Positions 1-5,260 of a DNA stretch of 10,920 bases are shown here, piece by piece; within the stretch, counting starts at the first letter, position 1, and each line of letters begins with the position of its first letter. The notes beneath the pieces were generated by a model. It ran no database searches, was not told where the DNA came from, and worked only from the letters and a program-made list of their open reading frames with translations. A program made the translations under genes and the position numbers. The DNA comes from Parcubacteria group bacterium CG11_big_fil_rev_8_21_14_0_20_39_22 (GTDB lineage: Bacteria; Patescibacteriota; Minisyncoccia; Phycocordibacterales; GCA-002787175): positions 1-10,920 of the forward strand of contig PCWC01000105.1 of assembly GCA_002787175.1 (NCBI GenBank), given 5' to 3'.

Positions 1-34
1 AGCCCTAAAACATAGTGTTTTAGGGCTATTTTTC
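1..34 (+). terminator. Perfect hairpin followed by a T-run at the window edge
   Basis: AGCCCTAAAACA and TGTTTTAGGGCT pair perfectly (12 bp, positions 1-12 and 16-27) around a 3-nt loop, followed by ATTTTTC. This is a classic intrinsic terminator for something transcribed rightward from outside the window, such as a tracrRNA or the end of a cas operon. On the minus strand the hairpin is preceded by an A-tract and could also stop transcripts leaving the CRISPR array; its downstream side lies outside the window, so that cannot be judged. Confidence 0.75.
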
Positions 35-40
35 AGACAG

Positions 41-339
41 ATTATACCAAGACCTGATCTGTAAGGGAGCTATAACCTTGATACAACATTTGGTTTGCGG
101 GCTTTCATTATACCAAGACCTGATCTGTAAGGGAGCTATAACAACTGCTCTTCGTAGTCCTTCTCAATGGAATTATACCAAGACCTGATCTGTAAGGGAG
201 CTATAACCCTTGCGGTTGGAAAGCACCTCCAGCCCCCATTATACCAAGACCTGATCTGTAAGGGAGCTATAACTACATAATTACCAAGAAGGGCTTTCTA
301 AAAATTATACCAAGACCTGATCTGTAAGGGAGCTATAAC
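41..339 (-). CRISPR. CRISPR array, type II-C-like repeat, 5 repeats and 4 spacers
   Basis: Five identical 36-bp repeats lie at 41-76, 107-142, 172-207, 238-273 and 304-339. They are separated by unrelated spacers of 30, 29, 30 and 30 bp (77-106, 143-171, 208-237, 274-303). On the minus strand the repeat begins GTTATAGCTCCCTT and ends TTGGTATAAT. This closely resembles the type II-C repeats of Neisseria Cas9 systems, which begin GTTGTAGCTCCCTT and end in a -10-like CTACAAT; minus is therefore the likely crRNA strand. The first and last nucleotides are partly complementary (GTTATA with TATAAT offset), as is usual for type II. No cas gene is in the window. The type call rests on repeat similarity recalled from known systems, not on an effector. 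All repeats are intact, with no decayed terminal repeat, and the array is short. Confidence 0.97.
304..312 (-). promoter_or_regulatory. Extended -10 promoter inside each CRISPR repeat (outermost copy given)
   Basis: Read on the minus strand the repeat ends TGGTATAAT, a consensus extended -10 element (TG-N-TATAAT). Copies lie at 41-49, 107-115, 172-180, 238-246 and 304-312. No good -35 is visible in the repeat, which an extended -10 can do without. A start about 7 nt beyond the box would fall within the next spacer and leave about 24 nt of spacer in the RNA. That is the arrangement described for Neisseria meningitidis type II-C crRNAs, which are transcribed from promoters inside each repeat. 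The copy at 41-49 would fire out of the array into the hairpin at 1-27. Confidence 0.7.
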
Positions 340-710
340 GCTTTATTTGTCGCCATCTCCTTTGAAAGTTTGTTTGCGCCTTCTTGAGCAAATCTACCGG
401 TTTCGTATCCAATGATTTCCCTTACGCTCTCTTCTGTATTAGACCGTGGTGTTCCGGAAGGAATTCGCTCTGAGAGTTCAGCAGATATCCCCGCCTTGGT
501 AAGTTCTGTTGTTGTGGTAATATAATCATCAATGTTAGAGAAACTCTTAAAAGACGAGGAAGGCGATATTTTTCGTGTGGTTTGGCCAGGCGAGGATACA
601 TTCGACGTACCTTCCTCTATAGTTCGGGTAACTCCCGAAGGAGACGTGCCTTTAGACGGTAAATTTTGGGCTCGTGTGCTTATGTTTGGATTTTCCGAAA
701 ACTGATTCAT
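333..710 (-). CDS. Hypothetical Ser/Thr-rich protein ending inside a CRISPR repeat
   Basis: This 125-aa ORF matches no family I recognise. The product is hydrophilic, rich in Ser, Thr, Asn, Gly and Glu, with no membrane segment, signal peptide or cysteine. The first ~60 residues look disordered (runs such as SPSSSF) and the last ~60 are more helix-like (SVREIIGY, GRFAQEGANKLSKEMA). Its final Leu codon and TAG stop, plus the third base of the preceding Ala codon, are the first seven bases of the CRISPR repeat (333-339). It is divergent from the phosphatase gene, 65 bp away, and would be transcribed into the array. The ATG has only a weak purine stretch (AAAGAGA) upstream. It may be a true gene whose 3' end was replaced by the array, or the array's leader region with a chance ORF. 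The absence of stops over 125 codons in fairly balanced DNA favours a gene, modestly. Confidence 0.5.
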   Translation of the reverse strand: MNQFSENPNISTRAQNLPSKGTSPSGVTRTIEEGTSNVSSPGQTTRKISPSSSFKSFSNIDDYITTTTELTKAGISAELSERIPSGTPRSNTEESVREIIGYETGRFAQEGANKLSKEMATNKAL

Positions 711-763
711 TCTCTTTTGGTGTGGTTTTTAAAGCAATTATGCGAAATGTTTTACAATTGTAG

Positions 764-769
764 TAATAT
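764..769 (+). promoter_or_regulatory. Possible -10 box giving a leaderless phosphatase mRNA
   Basis: TAATAT ends 6 nt before the ATG at 776, so a normal start site would fall on or next to the start codon. No Shine-Dalgarno sequence precedes that ATG, which fits leaderless initiation. No convincing -35 is seen. Confidence 0.35.
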
Positions 770-775
770 GGAAAT

Positions 776-1591
776 ATGCCTCTACCTATTGATCTTATTT
801 TAATACGTCACGGACAGTCAGAGGGCAACGCCGCCAAAAGACGTTCGGAAAAGGGTGATAATAGTGCCTACGCTCTTTTGGGAGGTCGCCATACTCGAAG
901 TTTTCGGCTTTCTGAAAAAGGTCGAGGTCAGGCGGCACAGGCCGGCAAGTGGTTGAAAGAGGAGTTTACCCATGGAGATAATGTTCCTATTTTCGATCGG
1001 TATATCACCTCTGAATATGTGCGAGCCATGGAAACCTCGGCTCTTTTGGATTTGCCTGATGCTACATGGTTTAGGAATTTTTATCTTACGGAAAGAGACT
1101 GGGGTGATCTTGAACTCTGTCCTGATGATGAGCGTTCGGAAAAATACGGCAAGGCCATGCGAATGCGAAACACAGAGCCGTTCTTTTGGAAACCGCCAAA
1201 CGGTGAATCATTTGCCGAGCTTTGCCTTAGACTGGACCGTGTCCTTTTTACACTGCATAGAGAATGCAGTGAGATGAAGGTTGTTATTGTTTGTCACGGC
1301 GAAGTTATGAGAGCTTTTCGCGTACTTATTGAGAGAATGTCACAGCAGAAATTCAAGCAAATCCATAATTCAAAAAAGACAGAAAACCGAGTAAATAATT
1401 GCGAAATACTTCACTATAGTCGGCGTAACCCGCAGACAGGGGAAATTTCTACACACACTGATTGGATGAAGCAATCTCGTCCGGCAAACTATCCTTTCTG
1501 GACAACCGGGTGGAAAAAGATCTACCGACCGAAATATTCCAACGACGACCTGATGGAAATTGTAAAAATGTCCCCATCTGTTTTGGAGTAA
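776..1591 (+). CDS. Histidine phosphatase family protein (phosphoglycerate mutase-like)
   Basis: A 271-aa protein of the histidine phosphatase (branch 1) superfamily, which removes or transfers phosphate through a phospho-histidine. The catalytic RHG is at residues 11-13 (LILIRHGQSEGN). The other phosphate-pocket residues are visible: R83 in SEYVRAMETS, acid E107 in TERDWGDLE, and the second histidine H174 in VIVCHGEVMRA. The core covers roughly residues 5-190; the ~80-residue tail with many Trp, Tyr and Arg (DWMKQSRPANYPFW) is longer than in simple family members. The substrate cannot be read from sequence; many such proteins are annotated as mutases but are phosphatases. The start at 776 puts RHG at the usual distance from the N-terminus; an ATG at 768 is out of frame. 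It is a single-gene unit closed by the palindromic terminator at 1663. Confidence 0.93.
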   Translation: MPLPIDLILIRHGQSEGNAAKRRSEKGDNSAYALLGGRHTRSFRLSEKGRGQAAQAGKWLKEEFTHGDNVPIFDRYITSEYVRAMETSALLDLPDATWFRNFYLTERDWGDLELCPDDERSEKYGKAMRMRNTEPFFWKPPNGESFAELCLRLDRVLFTLHRECSEMKVVIVCHGEVMRAFRVLIERMSQQKFKQIHNSKKTENRVNNCEILHYSRRNPQTGEISTHTDWMKQSRPANYPFWTTGWKKIYRPKYSNDDLMEIVKMSPSVLE

Positions 1592-1662
1592 CTTTTATTT
1601 GTATGGAGTATATAGTTTTAATGACCTATAACGATCACCAGTAATTGTCCAATCGTAGTACA

Positions 1663-1698
1663 AATAAACGCCCCAATCGTACGATTGGGGCGTTTATT
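1663..1698. terminator. 36-bp perfect palindrome, bidirectional terminator
   Basis: AATAAACGCCCCAATCGT is followed directly by its exact reverse complement: 18 bp each side with no mismatch and a G+C-rich centre. A-rich and T-rich ends give a U-tract on both strands. It sits between convergent genes, the phosphatase (+, ending 1591) and SOD (-, ending 1840), and can serve both. Confidence 0.85.
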
Positions 1699-1770
1699 AT
1701 TGAATCAATATATTCAGTTTCTTACTTTCTTTATCACGCCCAATCGGCGGCCATGCTTCTGCGGTAAATC

Positions 1771-1790
1771 GGTCGCCAACGGGGCGACAA
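1771..1790. repeat. Dispersed hairpin repeat, copy 1 (GTCGCC...GGCGAC)
   Basis: GTCGCC (1772-1777) pairs with GGCGAC (1783-1788). The 20-bp stretch at 1771-1790 matches 5453-5472 in the rpsL leader with only three transitions, two in the loop and one next to the arm. The two copies lie in unrelated spacers, so this is a dispersed element and not a gene-specific site. Confidence 0.6.
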
Positions 1791-1806
1791 ATCTTCACTT
1801 TATCTC

Positions 1807-1841
1807 TTAACTTTCTACCTACCAACTTATTACTTACAACT
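1807..1841. repeat. Heptamer quasi-repeat abutting the SOD stop codon
   Basis: Five 7-nt units can be laid out without gaps: TTAACTT, TCTACCT, ACCAACT, TATTACT, TACAACT. All end in T and four of the five end in CT. The run reaches the TAG of the SOD gene (complement of 1840-1842). It belongs to the 7-nt pattern seen in several other spacers of this window. Confidence 0.5.
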
Positions 1842-2439
1842 ACACAATTCTCGCGTCTGTATAATTTCGTTCAATCACACTCCAATTTAGATTTTCGAAA
1901 AAGTCATCTATATATTTTCCCTTACCACTTGGCTGATAATCGGCAACAAATGAATGTTCCCACATATCAAGAGCGAGTATCGGCGAAAGTCCAGTCAGGT
2001 GTCCCAAATGTTGTTCGTCTATCCAGGCATTTAAGAGGCGTTTGCTGTGTGGGTCGTAATATAGAATCGCCCAACCTACACCTCGAGTTTTAGCAATTGA
2101 TTTGAATCGGTTTATCCAATCTTCAAATGAGCCCCATTCTTCCTCTATGGCTTTTTTAAGTTCGCTATCGTCGTCTATTTCTTTAGATCCACCTTCAAAA
2201 CCATGAAAATAATATTCATGGTTTCTCATACCATCAAATTCAAATCCAAACCTCCTTTGTAACTCGGCGATTTCGTATGTATTTTTTTCCGTGTCTTCTG
2301 ACAGATCGTCTATATGTTCGAGTATCAAATTAGCATGTTTTACATAGCCCGAATAAAGTTTCAGGTGTTCTTCATTTGTCTTCTGCGATATCCCTTTGAG
2401 TTCAGGAATCGAAAATTTTATTTCTTCAAATTTTTTCAT
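1840..2439 (-). CDS. sod: Superoxide dismutase, Fe/Mn family
   Basis: This 199-aa protein has the usual Fe/Mn-SOD length and converts superoxide to oxygen and hydrogen peroxide, probably in the cytoplasm since no signal peptide is seen. The four metal ligands are recognisable: H25 (EEHLKLYSGYVKHAN), H74 (RNHEYYFHGF), D158 and H162 in the signature DMWEHSF. The SOD-like GVGWAILYYDP segment (120-130) precedes an IDEQHLGHL stretch, where Q143 or H144 may fill the outer-sphere Gln/His role that helps tune the metal. The residue two before the Asp ligand is Leu156, a position linked elsewhere to metal preference. Fe, Mn or cambialistic use cannot be settled here. The start ATG has no Shine-Dalgarno; a 7-bp inverted repeat lies 14-33 bp upstream. 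The gene is monocistronic and convergent with the phosphatase. Confidence 0.96.
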   Translation of the reverse strand: MKKFEEIKFSIPELKGISQKTNEEHLKLYSGYVKHANLILEHIDDLSEDTEKNTYEIAELQRRFGFEFDGMRNHEYYFHGFEGGSKEIDDDSELKKAIEEEWGSFEDWINRFKSIAKTRGVGWAILYYDPHSKRLLNAWIDEQHLGHLTGLSPILALDMWEHSFVADYQPSGKGKYIDDFFENLNWSVIERNYTDARIV

Positions 2440-2452
2440 AGTTTTTGGAGTC

Positions 2453-2472
2453 CGAATCTACAAATAGATTCG
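2453..2472. repeat. Inverted repeat with CGAATCT words upstream of SOD
   Basis: CGAATCT (2453-2459) and AGATTCG (2466-2472) form a 7-bp stem; CGAATCT occurs again at 2471-2477, followed by GCGAAT. It lies in the SOD 5' region (minus strand) and could be an operator or mRNA hairpin. Similar words near 10762-10780 suggest it is simply repeat-derived. Confidence 0.45.
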
Positions 2473-2526
2473 AATCTGCGAATAACTGATAATGATAATT
2501 TCTAACTTTCTATGAAAAGTAGAGTG

Positions 2527-2551
2527 GTTCCAGTGGTCTGACCGCTGGAAC
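2527..2551. repeat. Stem-loop between divergent SOD and metallo-hydrolase genes
   Basis: GTTCCAGTGGT and ACCGCTGGAAC form an 11-bp stem with one G-T type mismatch and a CTG loop. There is no strong T-run on either side. Since both flanking genes start away from it, it is not an obvious terminator and is more likely a dispersed hairpin element. Confidence 0.5.
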
Positions 2552-2596
2552 TTTAGGTTAGGTTAGATTTCCTAATTCTTCAGTGTTTGAAAATTA

Positions 2597-2642
2597 AGAA
2601 ATTAAAAATTATTTAAAAATTAAAAATTGGAAATTAAAAATT
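2597..2642. repeat. AT-rich heptamer quasi-repeat (RRAAATT)
   Basis: Units AGAAATT, AAAAATT, then after ATTT: AAAAATT, AAAAATT, GGAAATT, AAAAATT. The same words, including the ATTT interruption, recur at 9217-9276. No coding potential is seen. Confidence 0.6.
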
Positions 2643-2687
2643 CTTATACACTAAACCGCCCACTTCTACTCAGTACATATATAGTAT

Positions 2688-2693
2688 CATAAT
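2688..2693 (+). promoter_or_regulatory. Weak -10 candidate for the metallo-hydrolase gene
   Basis: CATAAT, within GTATCATAAT (2684-2693), would start transcription near 2700 and leave a ~24-nt leader without a Shine-Dalgarno. There is no clear -35. The same 10-mer occurs at 4305-4314. Confidence 0.3.
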
Positions 2694-2723
2694 ACCACGT
2701 ATTAAAAATCTTCATCACCACTT

Positions 2724-3590
2724 ATGGAGTCGATAAAAAAACATTTATCTTACATACCGTTTTACATTATATGCTCTCTCACGATTTCCACGATTGTTAT
2801 TTGGTCTATTGCTCTATCTGCATCACCCGACAAACTAAAAGTGGCTTTCCTTGATGTTGGACAGGGCGATAGTATTTTTATAGAAACTCCTTCCGGTACA
2901 CAAGTTCTTATAGACGGCGGTTACAGCTCATCTGTACTTAGGGAGATTGGGAAACTCGTTCCATTTTTTGATAGAGATATCGATATTGTCATTGCTACTC
3001 ATCCCGACGGAGATCATATAGGCGGGTTAATATCAGTTCTCGATAGATTTGAAGTTGATATGGTGGTCGAGTCTGGTAATGAATCTGATACGGATCTATA
3101 TCTCGATTACAGAGAGGCAGTTCAAGATGAAGATGCTGTTCTCATTTTGGCACGGAAGGGTATGAAAATATTTCTTGATGAAAATACTTACCTGTCGGTG
3201 TTGTTTCCAGATAGAGACGCTGGAGGTATGGAATCAAATTCAGCATCTGTCATAGTCCGGCTTGTTTATGGAGAAACTTCGGTTTTACTTACCGGCGATT
3301 CTCCGGATAGTATTGAAGAATACATAACTTATATGGATCCAAAGAGTGTAAAATCGACAATACTTAAAGTAGGCCATCATGGGTCCAAGACCTCCTCCTC
3401 TCCTTTGTTTGTAAGTGCAGTATCTCCTAAATATGCCATTATTTCGGCTGGAGAAAACAATCGCTACGGGCATCCTCATCAGGAAGTCACTCAACTTTTC
3501 AATGATATGGAAATTGTCACTTTTTCAACATACGAAGATGGGACTATAGTTTTCGAAAGTGACGGTAAAGATATAAAAAGAGTGAAGTGA
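2724..3590 (+). CDS. Membrane-anchored ComEC-like metallo-beta-lactamase-fold hydrolase
   Basis: A 288-aa protein with one N-terminal membrane segment (about residues 11-32) and a metallo-beta-lactamase fold like the C-terminal domain of ComEC/Rec2. Visible motifs are FLDVGQGDS (42-50), LIDGG (62-66), the metal site ATHPDGDHIGG (91-101; H93, D95, D97, H98), LLTGD (188-192), GHHGS (217-221) and SAGENNRYGHPH (241-252). The DNA-channel (Competence) domain of full ComEC is absent, so this is the hydrolase alone, probably facing outward from the membrane by analogy. In ComEC this domain is thought to degrade the non-transported DNA strand; a nuclease role here is inference, and other phosphoester substrates are possible. 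The start is an ATG without Shine-Dalgarno. It ends in TGA and stands as a single gene. Confidence 0.92.
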   Translation: MESIKKHLSYIPFYIICSLTISTIVIWSIALSASPDKLKVAFLDVGQGDSIFIETPSGTQVLIDGGYSSSVLREIGKLVPFFDRDIDIVIATHPDGDHIGGLISVLDRFEVDMVVESGNESDTDLYLDYREAVQDEDAVLILARKGMKIFLDENTYLSVLFPDRDAGGMESNSASVIVRLVYGETSVLLTGDSPDSIEEYITYMDPKSVKSTILKVGHHGSKTSSSPLFVSAVSPKYAIISAGENNRYGHPHQEVTQLFNDMEIVTFSTYEDGTIVFESDGKDIKRVK

Positions 3591-3598
3591 AGCAAAGA

Positions 3599-3654
3599 AC
3601 TTGCAACAAACAACTTACAACCCAAAACATAGAAAATGTAACGTGAAGCATGAG
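3599..3654. repeat. Heptamer quasi-repeat after the metallo-hydrolase gene
   Basis: Eight gap-free 7-nt units: ACTTGCA, ACAAACA, ACTTACA, ACCCAAA, ACATAGA, AAATGTA, ACGTGAA, GCATGAG. The first five start with AC. It begins 8 bp after the stop codon. Confidence 0.5.
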
Positions 3655-3707
3655 AGGAAAATTTTAATTTCCCAAAAACATCCCTTTTACCTATGTTTTA
3701 AGCCATT

Positions 3708-3735
3708 TAAACCCGCCATGCGTCTGGCGGGTTTA
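3708..3735. terminator. Stem-loop between convergent genes, possible terminator
   Basis: TAAACCCGCCA pairs perfectly with TGGCGGGTTTA (11 bp) around TGCGTC. It is strong enough to stop transcription, and the T residues in the right arm help, but there is no clean U-tract after it on either strand. It may equally be a dispersed hairpin repeat. Confidence 0.5.
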
Positions 3736-3796
3736 GGGTAGGGGTTGTAACCATTTCTTAGAGTGAAATTGACCAGACCACTTCCATCTTTAACTT

Positions 3797-3833
3797 AACA
3801 ACTCCTGTCCGAACATCTTTTTGGGCAAACACC
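3797..3833 (+). repeat. Dispersed repeat around TGYCCGAACAT, copy 1
   Basis: TCCTGTCCGAACAT, then GGGCAAACACC, matches 6615-6653 (TTCTGCCCGAACAT, then GGGCTAACACC) with a similar gap. The two copies sit in different spacers. Confidence 0.5.
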
Positions 3834-3963
3834 AACTTTTTCCATCCTTTATTTCCTCTCGTTCTCCTCTAAAACTTTCCACTTTCCAACTTTATACTCT
3901 AAAACTGTTTTGCTACATACTTTTCCCATCTTATCGTGTTATACGCTACACATTCCATTCTTT

Positions 3964-3991
3964 ATGCTACACGTTACATGCTACATATAGC
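3964..3991. repeat. Heptamer quasi-repeat at the end of bL28
   Basis: ATGCTAC, ACGTTAC, ATGCTAC, ATATAGC are four consecutive units ending about 10 bp from the bL28 stop. The reverse complement reads GTAGCAT/GTAACGT, the same words as 9086-9141. A looser 7-nt rhythm continues leftward to about 3870. Confidence 0.55.
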
Positions 3992-4001
3992 TGCCTAACA
4001 G

Positions 4002-4244
4002 CTATATAAGTCCCGCCTTCACCAACGTCTTGTAAGCACCGTTCTTGTTTATTGTTTTTATTGCCTTTGTGGAGATATTTAGGGTAACGCTCTTTCCAAT
4101 CTCCGGAACGTAGATTTTCTTCTTTTGAAGGTTAGGGTAACTTCGCTTCTTGCCGGTAGGGTTAAACTGAGTAGCACGCGTACGGTTTGAGTACCCGCCT
4201 CTTACTTTTGAACCTTTTTGAGTTATTGGACAAATTTTTGCCAT
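4002..4244 (-). CDS. rpmB: Large ribosomal subunit protein bL28
   Basis: An 80-aa basic protein of the bL28 family, a structural protein of the 50S subunit. The N-terminal MAKICPIT and the run YSNRTRATQFNPTGKKR, followed by YPNLQKKKIYVPE and the C-terminal half LNISTKAIKTINKNGAYKTL, match bL28 in order and length. Only one Cys (C5) is present, so no zinc knuckle is expected. The ATG lacks a Shine-Dalgarno. It is convergent with the metallo-hydrolase and divergent from the M50 protease gene, so it is transcribed alone and not with rpmG as in many bacteria. A promoter-like TTGCCA/TACCAT pair lies about 60-85 bp upstream. Confidence 0.97.
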   Translation of the reverse strand: MAKICPITQKGSKVRGGYSNRTRATQFNPTGKKRSYPNLQKKKIYVPEIGKSVTLNISTKAIKTINKNGAYKTLVKAGLI

Positions 4245-4249
4245 AATTT

Positions 4250-4348
4250 TTATTTTGCCTGACTTTGACCACTGCGGTTTGTTAGGCGTTCGTGTTTCAG
4301 TATGGTATCATAATTTTTAACTTTGGCAAGAAAAACTTTAGTAACCAT
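4250..4348 (-). CDS. Possible 32-aa leader ORF with strong Shine-Dalgarno before rpmB
   Basis: On the minus strand AGGAGGTG (complement of 4353-4360) is followed 3 nt later by an ATG at 4348. This opens a 32-codon frame (MVTKVFLAKVKNYDTILKHE...) that ends with TAA only 5 nt before the rpmB ATG. It has the best ribosome site in the window. The peptide is basic and matches nothing I know. It overlaps the promoter-like pair at 4302-4329, and if rpmB starts there the ORF is not on its mRNA. The AGGAGGTG also borders a dispersed hairpin repeat that contains a second copy. This could be chance. Confidence 0.25.
   Translation of the reverse strand: MVTKVFLAKVKNYDTILKHERLTNRSGQSQAK
4302..4329 (-). 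promoter_or_regulatory. Candidate promoter of rpmB
   Basis: Minus strand TTGCCA (complement of 4324-4329), 16 nt, then TACCAT (complement of 4302-4307). The predicted start is near 4295 with a ~50-nt leader. It is a moderate match to a sigma-70 promoter. Confidence 0.4.
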
Positions 4349-4352
4349 TCAC

Positions 4353-4420
4353 ACCTCCTAATTCCTCCTTTCTTAAAGGAGGTGCCCGAGTCTGAGAGGG
4401 CGGAGGATTTAAATCCCTCT
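4353..4420. repeat. Dispersed double-hairpin repeat, copy 1
   Basis: CCTCCTTT-CTT-AAAGGAGG (4364-4382) forms an 8-bp hairpin, followed by GCCC and then a second stem AGAGGG/CCCTCT (4395-4400 with 4415-4420) enclosing CGGAGGATTTAAAT. The same order of parts appears at 10849-10905. CACCTCC at 4353 can pair instead with GGAGGTG at 4378-4384, so two folds compete. Confidence 0.6.
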
Positions 4421-4445
4421 GAATAGCTGTTAGAAAAGGGATAAT

Positions 4446-4459
4446 GAGGAACGGGTGTG
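4446..4459 (+). promoter_or_regulatory. Shine-Dalgarno before an alternative GTG start of the protease
   Basis: GAGG (4446-4449) lies 7 nt before GTG 4457, which is in frame with ATG 4481. Using it would add eight residues (MSSYNLYF). The site competes with the ATG favoured by family length. Confidence 0.35.
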
Positions 4460-4480
4460 AGCAGTTACAACCTTTATTTT

Positions 4481-5101
4481 ATGGAAGTATTTTTCGCAAT
4501 TATCATACTTATAATATCTGTTGTGATACATGAAGTATCACACGGTTATGCTGCCGATGCGCAAGGCGATCCTACGGCTCGACTTGCAGGAAGACTCACT
4601 TTAAATCCGGTTCCCCATATCGACATTCTTGGTTCGATAGTAATACCTGGGCTGTTGTTGCTCACAGGATCAGGTTTTGTAATAGGGTGGGCAAAACCTG
4701 TTCCTTTTAACCCTTACAACCTTAGGAATCAGCGTTGGGGAGAAGCGCTTGTTGCTGCTGCCGGTCCTGCATCAAATATATTGCTTGCAGTGATTTTCGG
4801 GCTTCTTATAAGATTTTCTGACTTTTTGTCACTACCTGAATCTTTTGTGGCTTTGTCGGCGTATGTTGTACTTATCAACTTGGTTCTCGCTGTTTTCAAC
4901 CTTATGCCTTTTCCTCCTCTCGATGGTTCAAAGATATTTTTCTCCTTCCTTCCGGCAAGGTTTCAATATATAAGGGGAATTTTTGAGAAAAACTGGCTTT
5001 TGGTATTTATAATATTTGTTTTGGTAATCTGGCAAATTCTATTCCCGGTAATAATATTCTTATTTAAAATATTGACTGGAATTACAAACATAGGATTGTA
5101 A
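4481..5101 (+). CDS. Site-2-type membrane metalloprotease, peptidase family M50
   Basis: A 206-aa polytopic membrane protein of the short S2P/M50 group, which cuts substrates within the membrane. The zinc motif HEVSH is at residues 17-21 in the first membrane helix. The third-ligand motif is NLMPFPPLDG (140-149, Asp148) in a later helix. GDPTARLAGRLTLNP (29-43) and WGEALVAAAGPASN (86-99) are typical connecting motifs. About four to five hydrophobic segments are seen: 2-16, 49-66, 88-110, 126-146 and 172-197. There is no PDZ domain, unlike RseP. The substrate is unknown. I chose ATG 4481 because it places HEXXH at the N-terminal distance usual for this group; GTG 4457 has a Shine-Dalgarno and remains possible. 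The gene is monocistronic and divergent from rpmB. Confidence 0.93.
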   Translation: MEVFFAIIILIISVVIHEVSHGYAADAQGDPTARLAGRLTLNPVPHIDILGSIVIPGLLLLTGSGFVIGWAKPVPFNPYNLRNQRWGEALVAAAGPASNILLAVIFGLLIRFSDFLSLPESFVALSAYVVLINLVLAVFNLMPFPPLDGSKIFFSFLPARFQYIRGIFEKNWLLVFIIFVLVIWQILFPVIIFLFKILTGITNIGL

Positions 5102-5117
5102 AGAATAGTGCGTCTCC

Positions 5118-5187
5118 GAGATTTTAGATTCTTTTTTTAAGATTACCTCATTCGTATTTCCGTATCTCCATTAGTATTTCGTATTAT
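5118..5187 (+). repeat. 70-bp dispersed intergenic repeat, copy 1
   Basis: The 26 bp at 5162-5187 (GTATCTCCATTAG...) are identical to 9332-9357 except one base. Weaker similarity extends left to GAGATTTTAGATT. Both copies lie after one gene and well before the next on the same strand. Confidence 0.7.
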
Positions 5188-5208
5188 CTCTCTTTTCTTT
5201 AACTTCCC

Positions 5209-5241
5209 ACCCCGTAAAGTCGCTTACGCTCCCCACGGGGT
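5209..5241 (+). terminator. Weak hairpin downstream of the protease gene
   Basis: ACCCCGT (5209-5215) pairs with ACGGGGT (5235-5241) across a 19-nt loop that can itself pair GTAA/TTAC. It is followed by AAACTTT, so it is at best a weak terminator. Confidence 0.35.
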
Positions 5242-5260
5242 AAACTTTCCAACTCTTCTC

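Larger units (their letters stand above)
3591..4001. other. 411-bp spacer made of repeats, no gene
   Basis: Between the metallo-hydrolase (+) and bL28 (-), which converge. It holds heptamer runs at both ends, a stem-loop at 3708-3735, and a diverged repeat at 3797-3833 shared with the region before fusA. An open frame at 3821-4009 (+) encodes a Leu/Phe/Tyr/Ser-rich string drawn from the repeats and is not credible. Confidence 0.6.

Noticed and set aside
274..303. Spacer 4 as a degenerate repeat copy (it holds ATTACCAAGAAGGG)
   Set aside because: Similarity to the repeat covers only about ten bases; length and position are those of an ordinary spacer.
972..1277. 101-codon open frame inside the phosphatase gene
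   Set aside because: Same strand, different frame, fully within a gene with clear catalytic motifs.
3821..4009. 62-codon plus-strand open frame between the metallo-hydrolase and rpmB
   Set aside because: It is composed of heptamer repeats, overlaps the rpmB end, and its product is an unstructured Leu/Tyr/Phe/Ser string.
4395..4420. A tRNA-like T-arm (GGATTTAAATCC)
   Set aside because: No acceptor, D or anticodon arms surround it; it is the second hairpin of a dispersed repeat.
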